DNA of 21,784 nt from Ophiothrix spiculata (GCA_000969725.1 JXSR01S005412.1), one strand, 5' to 3'. Shown: positions 1 through 9,251, numbered from the stretch's first letter. Notes: generated from the letters alone by a model not told the origin. Program-made: numbers and translations.

Positions 1-95
1 AACTCAATATTTTTGATGGAAAACATAATATTGAGCAGTATAAAGCCACATTTAGTAGTATAAAATGCATATTTCCTCTAAATAATGACCCACAA
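1..95. repeat. 95-bp exact direct repeat, copy 1
   Basis: Bases 1-95 are repeated without visible difference at 1694-1788. The left boundary may lie before the window. The second copy sits inside a TAA-flanked MITE, so this copy is probably the interior of a truncated sister element. Confidence 0.9.
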
Positions 96-344
96 GTTTT
101 TAAGTAGGTTTTTGTAGATTATAGGTGCTGTTTAATTATTTCTTTCAGAGGACCAATACTCAAGATTATTTTATATTACTCAAGAGTGTTTATATTGTTG
201 ATTTAAGTCATTTTATTTGAAACAGTCAGCTGCTAAAAGGTTGCTCTTGCATACATTATGGGCAGTTTGACAACAAGTATATACTTATTTTACTTCCCAA
301 TCATCAGAAATGATCTTTGAGTGCGCCCACAGGGCTAATACTAT

Positions 345-562
345 ACTTTGATCAACACCAAATAGGCGGGCCCCTTCACATCGTGAATTGATACAGATAA
401 AGCGCGTGTGTAGCAGGACACAGCACAACTGCATGAGACGCAGCGCGTGTTGTACGTGTGACTTGCGCATCAGTATCTACGGCGCGCGTGTAAGTGGGAT
501 TATGTTTACTTGCGGATGAAGAAAAGCCTCATAATTCCCGCCTATTTAGTGTTGATCAAAGT
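345..562. mobile_element. MITE-like element with 26-bp terminal inverted repeats
   Basis: Arms 345-370 and 537-562 (ACTTTGATCAACACC... inverted) match over 26 bp with one visible mismatch. The interior is unusually GC-rich with repeated GCGCGTGT words (402, 443 and 482). No clear target-site duplication was found, so the ends may be a few bases off. Confidence 0.65.
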
Positions 563-789
563 TTAAATAGTTTTTTTTTCAAGTTTAGGATCATCCATTT
601 CCTAAATCATAAAGAAAATGATACAGATTGATTTGTTGCAACGTTTACTTGTTACATTTTGAAATCAATGTAAAACAATTTTACAATACCTGGTAAATAT
701 TTATTAGGCAACCTCGAAATATGATTAGTCAGTTCAAGTTGATGCACATGACAGTGTTTTGCCCACTTTCTCCAAGTGCTCTTATCAGC
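563..789. other. Unannotated AT-rich stretch
   Basis: No open frame with family features, RNA gene or clear repeat was seen between the 345-562 element and the minisatellite at 790. Confidence 0.5.
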
Positions 790-949
790 CACGCAGGGAA
801 AATACTGCACCCCTACTACCGCACCTGTTCGTAATCACGCAGGAAAAAAAAAGAAAAATACAGCACCCCTACTACCGCACCCGTTCGTAATCACGCAGGG
901 AAGAAATTTAAAAATACTGCGCCCCTACTACTGCAACCGTACGTAATCA
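790..949. repeat. Three-copy minisatellite
   Basis: Units begin at 790, 836 and 892 with CACGCAGG and share the words CCCCTACTACYGCA and GTAATCA. Spacing is 46 and 56 bp, the difference being an A-rich insertion after the leading word. Confidence 0.75.
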
Positions 950-1015
950 TATTGTTTATTGGGTTGAAAGTCAAATGATGACCCAGAACAATGGAAGTGT
1001 TTAGATGATTTGGTC

Positions 1016-1073
1016 TATCGCCACTTCGTCCAAACCCACTTGGACGAAGTGGTAGTCGGACGAAGTGGCGATA
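1016..1073. repeat. Nested inverted repeat with two alternative pairing arms
   Basis: TATCGCCACTTCGTCC (1016-1031) is matched perfectly by its inverse at 1058-1073. Its inner part (1021-1033) is also perfectly inverted at 1040-1052. One left arm can therefore pair with either of two right arms. Confidence 0.8.
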
Positions 1074-1175
1074 CCCTGGTGATTTTGGTGGTGTTCAGTC
1101 ACATTCAGTGAAATATGGTATTTATGGGGTAAAGTAAAATAAATACAGCATGGTTTATCGTTGTTGGATGTGCGT

Positions 1176-1210
1176 GACTACTTCCCTCTGCTTCACGTCG
1201 GGAAGTAGTC
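1176..1210. repeat. Hairpin
   Basis: GACTACTTCCC (1176-1186) and its inverse (1200-1210) form an 11-bp perfect stem with a 13-nt loop, extended by TGCG/CGCA with a bulge. No T-tract follows, and this is a eukaryote, so a terminator reading is not supported. Confidence 0.7.
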
Positions 1211-1580
1211 GCATACATACTCAACACCTTGGTATCAGAGAAATTTTCACCACTTCAGTCTATATAATACTCAACTGGTTTGAGTTTCTGCAATAGTTGA
1301 AATCTGAGACCTCCCACTCAGTGAATGGTGAATTTCTGCGTAGGTTGAAATCCTCCAATGAAAGTCATAAAGTGTGCTTGTTAAGGTTATCAGATTTGTT
1401 TCTTTTTGTAATAGTTTCTGGCTTCCTGCGTCACAATTTGTTAGCGGAGTGGATGCATCATGTCCGATTTGAATTCCATATGTTACCCAGTATGTGATGT
1501 CTCTTTGCACTGTATACTTACGAGGACAGGAGAGAAACATGATATTTGATCCAAATGTCAGAGCATCAAGGTTGACAGCC
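1211..1580. other. Unannotated intergenic stretch
   Basis: Contains only short overlapping open frames without recognisable motifs on both strands (about 66 and 89 codons). I see no gene or repeat boundary here. Confidence 0.5.
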
Positions 1581-1583
1581 TAA

Positions 1584-1955
1584 GGCAAAAAAAAAAACTA
1601 TGTTTGTTTGCCCTCCGCGACTGACCCTAAAATGCCAAAAATTTTGGTCAGGTATTTTAGGTATTTTTTCCCTTCAAACATGTAAAATATGAAAACTCAA
1701 TATTTTTGATGGAAAACATAATATTGAGCAGTATAAAGCCACATTTAGTAGTATAAAATGCATATTTCCTCTAAATAATGACCCACAATCTTTGATTAAG
1801 ACCTGCATTGCTTGGTATTCACGATAAAATCCATGGAATGACATTATTCTTTAAAATATATGTGAAGAGTAAAAAAAAAAAAAAGATCCAACCGACCGAC
1901 CCAAAATTTCAATTTTTCCACTGGAGGGCAAACAAACAATTTATTTTTTTTGGCC
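1584..1955. mobile_element. Harbinger-like MITE A, TSD TAA
   Basis: TIRs start GGC(C)AAAAAA and share TGTTTGTTTGCCCTCC in inverted orientation (left around 1600-1618, right around 1923-1940). The element is flanked by TAA at 1581-1583 and 1956-1958. A 3-bp TWA duplication and GGCC-type termini are typical of PIF/Harbinger elements. It contains copy 2 of the 95-bp repeat (1694-1788) and GACCGACC words. It is related to the element at 12252-12566. There is no transposase. Confidence 0.75.
1694..1788. repeat. 95-bp exact direct repeat, copy 2
   Basis: Identical by eye to bases 1-95, in the same orientation, 1693 bp away. It lies entirely inside MITE A. Confidence 0.9.
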
Positions 1956-1991
1956 TAATTCTGAAACCTTGTTGATGAAATGCTTTGTCTA

Positions 1992-2630
1992 AGGGCGCGT
2001 TCTCACTGTGATGTTTGGTACCAGGTCGTGGTACTCGATGCTACATCGAGCCCACTTCCTTGCCCAGTGAGAACGCGTTTTAAGTGGGCTCAGACCTACA
2101 TCCGAGATCGGTTCCGAGACCACCTCATGTAGGTAGTCTCGGTACCAGGACGTGGTACCAAATGCATAGTGAGAACGCGTTCATGCATAAGTGGGCCCGG
2201 CTCACATATATATGTACTAGGTTGGCTGTTATTTCTACTGTTTACCATGCACACATGGAATTTATTTCTTGCTTTGTTTATATCTGTGTTCATGTTACGT
2301 TTGAATTTAATTTCATATTATTTTAAGTATTAGTTTCTTCATGTCTTCAAAAGTTTTGTGTAAACTATAGGTCCTATTAAGAATTACGTTTGTAATCTTG
2401 ATGTTTTATATATTTCTTACATTAATGTAGGTAATATTTGTTGTAATTTGGTTTCAAGCCACTAGAAATAAATAAATCCTGGTAAATGAACTCAATACCA
2501 CATTGGTATTTAGCACGGGAGGTAGTACTTTACTGTGACAGTGAGAACAGGAAATCAATGTGGGCCGAGCCCACTTGTATGTGTGCTCAGACCTAGGTCT
2601 GAGCTCACATGTTCAGTGAGAACACGACCT
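1992..2630. mobile_element. Composite inverted-repeat element with 'cgcgttctcactg' termini
   Basis: The outer ends AGGGCGCGTTCTCACTG and CAGTGAGAACACGACCT are inverted and flanked by TA (1990-1991, 2631-2632). Further inverted copies of the terminal word occur inside near 2066 and 2168, together with repeated AAGTGGGCTCAGACCTA-type words. This looks like two or three related elements inserted into or recombined with one another. Confidence 0.6.
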
Positions 2631-2640
2631 TAGACCCCTA

Positions 2641-3080
2641 GGTCTGTATGCACAAATTTAAAACAGGACTAAAGTTAGTCCTTTACTAAGTGAAATTAAT
2701 TCCTTGAAAATAACACATATTTGGGAATCTATGATAATTTACTACCTTGTTTTAGACCTATGCTGTCTTTTCTGTATAACCATTAGTCTGTTTTTGAACA
2801 TTTGCATTTTTTGTGTTCAAAAAGAACAAAAATTGGTTTAGTCCAGGACTAAATAAGTTAGTTCGGACTTAATAAATTTCCGTGTTTTGAAAACAATTAT
2901 GATGTTCAAACTTGTACTTCAAACAAACATATTTGAAAAAACAAATAATAAAAGTTTGAATTAAAATCTTTAAACAATAACATAGATTATTGCTTGATTT
3001 CCCTCAAAATGTTATTTTTCACAATTTTAAATTTCACTTAGTCTGGGGCTAAATTTAGTCTTGTTTTGTGCATACAGACC
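2641..3080. mobile_element. Tc1/mariner-like MITE with about 55-bp TIRs, TA flanks
   Basis: GGTCTGTATGCACAAA at the left end is inverted at the right end. The similarity continues through GGACTAAA...TTAGTC...ACTAAGTGAAATT for about 55 bp with small indels. TA lies on both sides (2639-2640, 3081-3082). The interior is AT-rich with internal TTTAGTCC/GGACTAA pairs near 2840-2870. It begins only 10 bp after the preceding element. Confidence 0.8.
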
Positions 3081-3137
3081 TAATTGTTATGCAACCATTC
3101 AGTTAGAGCATACTGAACATTTTGCAAGTTGTTCATA

Positions 3138-3805
3138 CACTCCTGGTCAAAAGTGTTTGCACACAAATGCTTTAACCAGCCATATCTTGAAACTGTTCAT
3201 TATTTGCGTCATATTTTTTCGGGTTTATATTTTGCATATATAGATCTAAAGAACTCAACAGGAATTGAATATACCACATTTGAAAATATGGCATGCTAAA
3301 CATACTGTATACTTTCTTCTGCACATTCAAAAACGGAGTTTAAGTACATAACAGCACATTTGTTGGAAAAGTTAAGACCTGAAAATGTTCTTTACGGTTA
3401 CACGGTGATAACGAGCACTGAACTAATAAACTACGTATAGTTGTTGGATTTAATTCGTGAACGCGTGTTTATAGCAAGTACGCAGTGGTCCCTGACGCAA
3501 GCGTATATTTTCAAGGTTGTTTAGTTCGCGTGTACGCACAAGGCTCGTAGTACGCGTTCACGAATTAAATCCAACAACAATAGGTACATAGCAAAAAGTG
3601 GGTGTGGTGTATTTGTATAAGGTGCAGGAAAGTTGTCATATTTATGGTTATGGAAGATCAAATATCAGAGTAAACATAAATTATTTATATTGTATGCATT
3701 AGGCACCTATAAAAAACATAACATTTTTCAGAGTCTTGGTCTTTTATAGAATAATTACGTTTTTGCCTGTACTTAAGCGTCCACAAACACTTTTGACCGG
3801 GAGTG
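3138..3805. mobile_element. Tc1/mariner-like MITE, TA flanks, host of a nested element
   Basis: The termini CACTCCTGGTCAAAAGTGTTTG and its inverse CAAACACTTTTGACCGGGAGTG are flanked by TA (3136-3137, 3806-3807). A terminus reading CACTCC(C/T)GGTCAAAAGT is familiar for Tc1/mariner-like elements. The interior has been interrupted by a second element at 3440-3578. No transposase frame was found. Confidence 0.8.
3440..3578. mobile_element. Small nested MITE with perfect 27-bp TIRs
   Basis: The 27-nt left arm (3440-3466, GTTGTTGGATTTAATTCGTG...) has a perfect inverse at 3552-3578. The flanking TSD is uncertain; ATAG occurs at 3437-3440 and again at 3580-3583. The perfect arms inside a diverged host element point to a recent insertion. 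Confidence 0.75.
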
Positions 3806-3807
3806 TA

Positions 3808-4251
3808 GATATATATCTGCAAACCTAATCCATGGCTGAGATATGGTCAAGGCAGGTTGTATTGTTTCTGTGTGTTATCTGACTTCTATTGACAACTATA
3901 TGTGTAGAGGAGTATTATGTAAAATACTAATTTTAAGAATATGTTTTATGAAGAGTTTATTTGAATTTTGAAAGAATGTATAGAGTAACAAAACTATTTA
4001 TCTTATGTCACTTTATGTAGATGGACTTTAATAATATGTATTATTTTTAATTGATTTAACTATATAGTTTATAATATAGATGATAATTTTCAGTTTTGAT
4101 TTTTTAAATTTTGATTTCAATTTAACAGTTTTGATAACAGATCTGTAGGCTTGTATTCAATGCATAAGCAAAGTTTCCAATTGGAAAGATTGGAGTCAAT
4201 TCAGCCGAGTGAAATCCAAATGATTGCATCTAATGTCTGTTGTGTGTATGA
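3808..4251. other. Unannotated AT-rich stretch
   Basis: No open frame of note, no RNA gene and no clear inverted repeat. It separates two TA-flanked elements. Confidence 0.5.
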
Positions 4252-4253
4252 TA

Positions 4254-4820
4254 CAGGGTGTCCCAGAAAAAACCTTACAATCTTTGTGTGTAATTTTCTT
4301 GAGTTTAACAGGTAGTCAGAAAGTATGTAAAGATAGCATTTTATAGCCAATGAATTGAACTTTTAGATACAGTTTATTTAATTTGAATCGGTAGTGTACA
4401 ACAAAAGTTATGCCTTATCAAATATTTGGGAGGATTTTTGTCTGGTCCAATTTCATGATTATTGGCCATAAAATAGGAGTGTTTTTGAATGGAATAAAAA
4501 TGGGTGACCTTGGAAAGTTTATTATATCTGTCTTATTTTTACGTCAAATTTGTTCATTTTTACGGTTGAGTGAGCAGATCAATGACAATACTCAGTAGAG
4601 CACTAACTTGCAAAATAAAGAAATTGGACCAGAAAATTTTACATATAACTATTTGACAAAGCATAACGTTTGATGTACACTACCGATTGAAATGAAACAA
4701 ACTGTATCTGAAAGTTCAATTCATTGGCTATAAAATGTAGTTTTTACATACTTTCTAACGATCCATTTAACCCAAGAAAATTACACGCAAAGATTGCAAG
4801 GTTTATTCTGGGACACCCTG
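4254..4820. mobile_element. Foldback mariner-like MITE with 201-bp arms, TA flanks
   Basis: It starts CAGGGTGTCCCAGAA and ends TTCTGGGACACCCTG, a terminus common in mariner-type elements, with TA at 4252-4253 and 4821-4822. The inverted similarity runs from the ends in to TCTGGTCCAATTTC (4441-4454) and GAAATTGGACCAGA (4620-4633), so the arms are 4254-4454 and 4620-4820, 201 nt each, around a 165-nt spacer. The arms differ by scattered substitutions. There is no transposase. Confidence 0.88.
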
Positions 4821-5166
4821 TAGTATCGTGTCTAGCAATAGAGGGTTTGCAAGTGACATCATATCGCACTCGCAACACCTTTGTCCACCATGTTTGCATG
4901 AGCAGAAACAAGAAGTCCCGTAGCCTTTTCATTAAATTCGAAGGACCATGTTAAAATAAAGTGATATTAATGATAGCACATCCATTTTTGTTAAATTTGC
5001 AAATTGTAACATGCAGTTAAATCAACAGTTGCAACTGATTTTGATATTTTGAAAATGCAGGCGGCCATCTTGTTTGAGGGCATGGCGGAAGAAAACAAAG
5101 AAAATTGTTGATGTGTCCTGCAAACCCTCTATTGCTATTACACATTGCAGTCTTCTACTGTGCTGT

Positions 5167-5365
5167 GCAGGGCTAGAAATTTGTTCATTGCTGCGAGAAT
5201 CTTATTGGATTCTCGCAAATCTACTGGGGAAAACTTTGCAAGAATCTTTTACATTAAAAACACAATGCATTTGCCTCATTTTACGAGAATCTATTTGGAT
5301 TCTTGCAAAATCCTCTTTGGGAGAATCTCTGCGACAATGGATTCTCGTCGAATGTGTAGGCCTGC
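5167..5365. mobile_element. GAATC-hairpin element, short member, TSD TGT
   Basis: The ends GCAGGGCTAGAAATT and the inverse of GCAGGCCTACACATTCG are flanked by TGT (5164-5166, 5366-5368). The interior is a series of hairpins built from GCGAGAATC/GATTCTCGC, for example GCGAGAATC-TTATTG-GATTCTCGC at about 5193-5216, with variants near 5285-5307 and 5321-5349. It is related to the element at 17417-18329. Confidence 0.7.
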
Positions 5366-5368
5366 TGT

Positions 5369-5646
5369 GTGTTTTACTGTCATGAAATTTATGGAGAGCT
5401 TTCAGGTGTAAAGACAAGGGTTCAGAAAAGTTCCATGGCATGTGCTGAATGAAATTACAAAAGCCCTCAATTTTTTACCATTACCAAAGGACGTAAGTTA
5501 TCCTCACAAATTCGAGCCTATTTTGACTCGTGGCTTGCAGTAAAATTGCAGTTAAAATAAACAGCACAAATCATTTATAGTTGCAATCTTTGTAAATATG
5601 ATGACTTCACGTGATTCGCACATGTTGTTGTACATGACACTTGGTA
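5369..5646. other. Unannotated stretch
   Basis: No gene or repeat recognised. Confidence 0.5.
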
Positions 5647-5648
5647 TA

Positions 5649-5888
5649 GACCTTTTCAAACCGATCTTTTCCGAAGATACCCGAAAGCTTTACGATCGTT
5701 TCCGGAAATAAACAGTACCTCAGTGCCTCATCTTTTGACAAAGTTCCACACTTCTACAGTATGTTCCCGTTGCCGTTTTTATCATGCACTTTTGCGGTAC
5801 TATCATTTTTTGTTTTCATTGTTGTCTGCCGACTGCAACTGCTGTGGCAAGTGACCACCATGTTTTCCGATCGCTGTTTGAAAAGGTC
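5649..5888. mobile_element. TA-flanked MITE
   Basis: GACCTTTTCAAACCGATC at the left end is inverted at the right end as GATCGCTGTTTGAAAAGGTC, with TA on both sides (5647-5648, 5889-5890). Open frames through the middle (up to 113 codons on the minus strand) lack family signatures and overrun the element. Confidence 0.7.
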
Positions 5889-6175
5889 TATTATCACAAG
5901 ATACGACCTGCCTTTTTGTGCACAAATATTGGTATCAAGGATAATGCACAACTGTTGAGGTATAGGAATGTGCAAATCCAATTTTATGAAACAATGACCA
6001 TTGATTAATCTCTTCGCAAATGCATTGGCATGTTGGAGTCCGTATCCCCCGGCATGTCGCATGCTTGACGATGTGTTGATGCTTCGGGAGAACATTGCGA
6101 AACGTTCACCAAATCATCGACTTGATATCGCGAAAGCATTTGGGATGTACTCTCAATGTACTTGTGAAGAGATTA

Positions 6176-6386
6176 CTGTGTAAGTGGTATTTTTCACGCT
6201 ACAATTATTTTCGCACAAAATGAAAAAGAGCGAAAATAAATGCACCACGAAGATTAATGTGTATTTATTGCAAAGGAAATTTCATACTAGCCCAGTGTTC
6301 ATGTGCGGGAAACTATAAACGCGCGTAATGGTCCAAAATTGGCCGTGCACGAAAATTACTGAGCGCGAAAATATTGGCGTTTACAG
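6176..6386. mobile_element. Possible TA-flanked MITE (CTGT...ACAG termini)
   Basis: TTACTGT at 6173 and ACAGTAA at 6389 are inverted with imperfect extension (TATTTTTCACGCT against GCGCGAAAATA). The internal words ATTTTCGC and GCGAAAAT recur. The TIR is weak, so the boundaries are tentative. Confidence 0.45.
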
Positions 6387-6389
6387 TAA

Positions 6390-7193
6390 CTTTGGAGAGG
6401 GATTACAATGCATCTTGAGATCTGCCAAAATATTCATTGCTATCATGCATTGAAGTTTGTCTAAATTTGCACTGGTGATGTTTTTTCATGTAAAATTGGT
6501 CAAGATGTTCTCCCAATGTTGGGACGATGCTTCAGTGAACCTTAATTCGATGTCATACATTCCAGATTACACTGGACCCACTGTGAAACCAATCACTCTC
6601 AAAATACATAAAAATAGCATCCAAAATTCAAAGAAAAATAAAGTGATAAATTTCAATGCAAGCATTGGTGATGCTGTCCTGATCCTGATGCACTCCTGAT
6701 TCATTATCAGATCGTTAAAGCATCAGGAGCCATAGTTGGACCAAGGCTCCTGTAACCAGCAGTGAATGGTAATTATCTGCCACTTACATTTTTTCGTTGA
6801 TATCAGGTTGTCTGTTACTGTTAGTATGTGTTAAAACTGAAGTTTAATTGTAAACTTATTCTTATATGGATGCCAAACTTTTGCTCTAAATGCAAGATAA
6901 ATTGTATCATATCTGTATGATAGCACATTATATGAAGTATTTAATAATTAATTACCTTTGGGAAATGAAGATTGAATAACAAGATGGATATAATAAACAC
7001 TGTTTCTGTCTGTACAGTATTCTTAATAAAAGAAATAAAACTGGAAATAACATCAAATACTTGTCAGAAGTACATGTACTTGCTTTGTAATTGTATCGTG
7101 ACTAACCCTTTTGACGAGTTTATGTAATGATTTAGATAGTCCGGTTTCAGGAAGACAAGTACATATCATTTTAAATTCTTGTTTGGAGTTAAT
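6390..7193. other. Unannotated AT-rich stretch
   Basis: About 800 bp with only an unremarkable 80-codon open frame (6457-6699) that has no motif and no splice context I can defend. I see no RNA gene or repeat boundary. Confidence 0.5.
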
Positions 7194-7201
7194 CATATAA
7201 A

Positions 7202-7514
7202 CAGTGGCGTAGCCAGGCCTTTCTCCAAGGGTGGGCAAACCACTCAAGATTTCTCCAATGGATTTTATCAAGCGAATTTACAGGAGTTCCAAGGGGCCGA
7301 CTCGGCCGGCTTTTTCAAGAAAAACCGCCAAATATTGTGCTTTATGACGTTTTCAACCTAATTTTTAGCAATTTTCAGCTCTAATTGTCGTAATTTTATG
7401 GGAAAAAGGCAATTTCCTGCCCCCTTTATTTTTCTCCCAGGTCTTCAAAATTTCTCCAAAAAATTTCCGAGGTGGGCATTTCGCCCAACTTGCCCACCCC
7501 TGGCTACGCCACTG
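7202..7514. mobile_element. hAT-like MITE with perfect 8-bp TSD
   Basis: The termini CAGTGGCGTAGCCAGG and CCTGGCTACGCCACTG are perfect inverses over 16 bp, and subterminal GGGTGGGCA/TGCCCACCCC words extend the symmetry. CATATAAA occurs immediately outside both ends (7194-7201 and 7515-7522). An 8-bp duplication with CAGTGGCG-type ends fits hAT elements. Open frames crossing it are spurious. Confidence 0.9.
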
Positions 7515-7522
7515 CATATAAA

Positions 7523-7870
7523 TCATAGGCCTATGTCTTGCTGTCATCATCTTTGGTCTGTGGGTGAGGCTGAATTGGTGCCAGGAGTGCAAAATGCATA
7601 ATTTTGTTTGCAGCATATCTCCTTAACCACAAGGGCTACAGTAATGAAACTATTACACATGAAAGATCTTGGGTTAAACTTGCGCTGTAAGCTATGCTAT
7701 GGTCACATAACCACTAGTCGTCAACTGGCATCTGGTAATCAAAGGAAACCGCAACGCCGGTATGAAATAGGCGAATGCTTTCGAGCTCTTGCCTTGCCCA
7801 GTCAGGTCCCTGGTCTGTCGCCGGTGGTTATGTATGATGCCGTAAACACATCGTAACCTCGCTGCAATGT
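7523..7870. other. Unannotated stretch between two elements
   Basis: Open frames of about 80 codons exist on both strands (7608-7856 plus, 7692-7937 minus). They overlap each other, show no family motif and run into repeats. I do not call a gene. Confidence 0.5.
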
Positions 7871-7872
7871 TA

Positions 7873-8286
7873 TGTGACCGGGGTATCATAATGTGATCTG
7901 CCATATCGAAAGGTACCTTAAAGGTCCCAAAAATCAAAGTTGATTTTTTTTGGTCTCATCTGAAAGCTCCTATTTTAAGCTTTAAAATGACACCTTGCTT
8001 TTGGTTACTGGATGTTCGGTTGCAAAGTTTCATCCAAATTGGTAAAAGGCATAGGGCTGATTCAGAAAAGTATAGTTATGAGAAATTGACTTTAAAAACT
8101 TGAGTGGAGATAGGGTTTTCATCTTGATTTTTAACACATTTTCATATGTTTTGGATGTTGGGAACCTGATTAATATGATAGAATACAGCTAAAGTTTCTG
8201 ATGAAATTTGAAATTCGACCTTTGACGTGATTTTTGTCCATGCTCGCGTAATCTACCATGCCGACCTAATGATATGGAGGGTCACA
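7873..8286. mobile_element. TA-flanked element J, copy 1
   Basis: TGTGACC and GGTCACA are inverted ends flanked by TA (7871-7872, 8287-8288). Most of the interior (about 7955-8250) reappears in inverted orientation at about 12860-13200, with shared words such as GGATGTTCGGTTGC, AATTGGTAAAAGGCAT and GGGCTGATTC. It is therefore an interspersed family. Confidence 0.7.
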
Positions 8287-8451
8287 TATAGGAGTGGGCT
8301 ATAGGGGTTGTTTAAAACATGATATGTCCTTAAAAATCTGTGGATAAATCAATTGAATTGTTTTTAAGCCTATTGGCAAGACAAAAATTGGGTATTGTCA
8401 ATTTGTTACCAAAGCTTTGAAAGGCCTTTGAGATACCATCATTCTAAATTC

Positions 8452-9251
8452 CCATTTGAATATCTGGTGACAAAATAACCTTTTCATGGTTTTGAAATCA
8501 ACATCTTGTATAGAAATGACGACTTGCAGCCAACTCAGTATCGCAATATCTTGTTTGCAAATAGTGACATCTTCTGCAAAACTGTTGGGACACTTTATAG
8601 TGATATTAAGCACTCTCCCCTCTCCCCTTATTAATCAATGTTGAGTAATTTAGACATACATGCTCACAACATTGATTTTGGAGGGTGAGAGGAGGGAGAT
8701 TGGAAAAGTTTTGTAAACGGTAACAAATTTAAGTTTGGCTTGTGGACAACTCAACATCTTTAAAAATGAAGATTTCTTACGTGTATGCAGCTCGATATCT
8801 TGTTTTTAAAAGAGGTCATTCTGAGTTACAAACTTAATATTTTAACATTTTGTATGAAAATGATGATATACTAAATAAGATAAAAGCAACTCAACATTTT
8901 GCTTCAAAATGACAATATGCTAATTTGCGGACAATTCATCACCTAGCATAAAAATTACTTCTGGAGTTGCAGACATTTTGCATCAAATTGGCATTCGCTG
9001 GGATAAGGGCAGTTCAAGTTCTCTACGTTTCCATACAAGGAGTTGATTCAACAATATGGTTTGCAATCCAGAAGTCATTTTCAACAACTTACAATATGTT
9101 TCGATTTCAAGTTTCCCACAAAATTAGCAAGTTGACATTTTCAAACAAGATGTTGTGATGCTGCAAACCCATTGAGTTGACATTTCCATGCAATATGCCA
9201 AATCTAAATTAAGCCGCAGTACTGTCATTTTGTCACCAGATATTCAGATGG
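8452..9251. repeat. Large inverted-repeat (foldback) region with degenerate internal repeats
   Basis: CCATTTGAATATCTGGTGAC and adjoining bases (8452-8476) recur inverted at 9227-9251 with one visible mismatch in 25. Between them are many variants of a CAACTCAACATTTTGC-type word on both strands (8747, 8886, 8963, 9041, 9128 and 9175) and a separate inner hairpin at 8612-8700. The outer termini of any element were not established. Confidence 0.6.
8612..8700. repeat. Inner hairpin with pyrimidine-rich arm
   Basis: CTCTCCCCTCTCCCC...AATCAATGTTGAG (about 8612-8645) pairs with CTCACAACATTGATT...GGAGGGTGAGAGGAGGGAGAT (about 8664-8700), with small bulges. One arm is almost pure pyrimidine, the other purine. 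Confidence 0.65.

Noticed and set aside
790-949. CRISPR-like array
   Set aside because: Only three units, irregular spacing, spacers not unique, and the DNA is eukaryotic.
5074-5441. Overlapping frames up to 103 codons with repeated RESIWILAK-like peptides
   Set aside because: The peptide repetition comes from the DNA hairpin repeats of the 5167-5365 element; frames exist on both strands.
5754-6095. 113-codon minus-strand frame with Cys/His residues
   Set aside because: Runs across a MITE end into flanking DNA; the Cys/His spacing does not form a recognisable zinc finger.
7365-7616. 83-codon frame with a WRSQGWASWAKCPPRKFFG stretch
   Set aside because: Translation of the hAT-like MITE terminus, a known source of false protein predictions.
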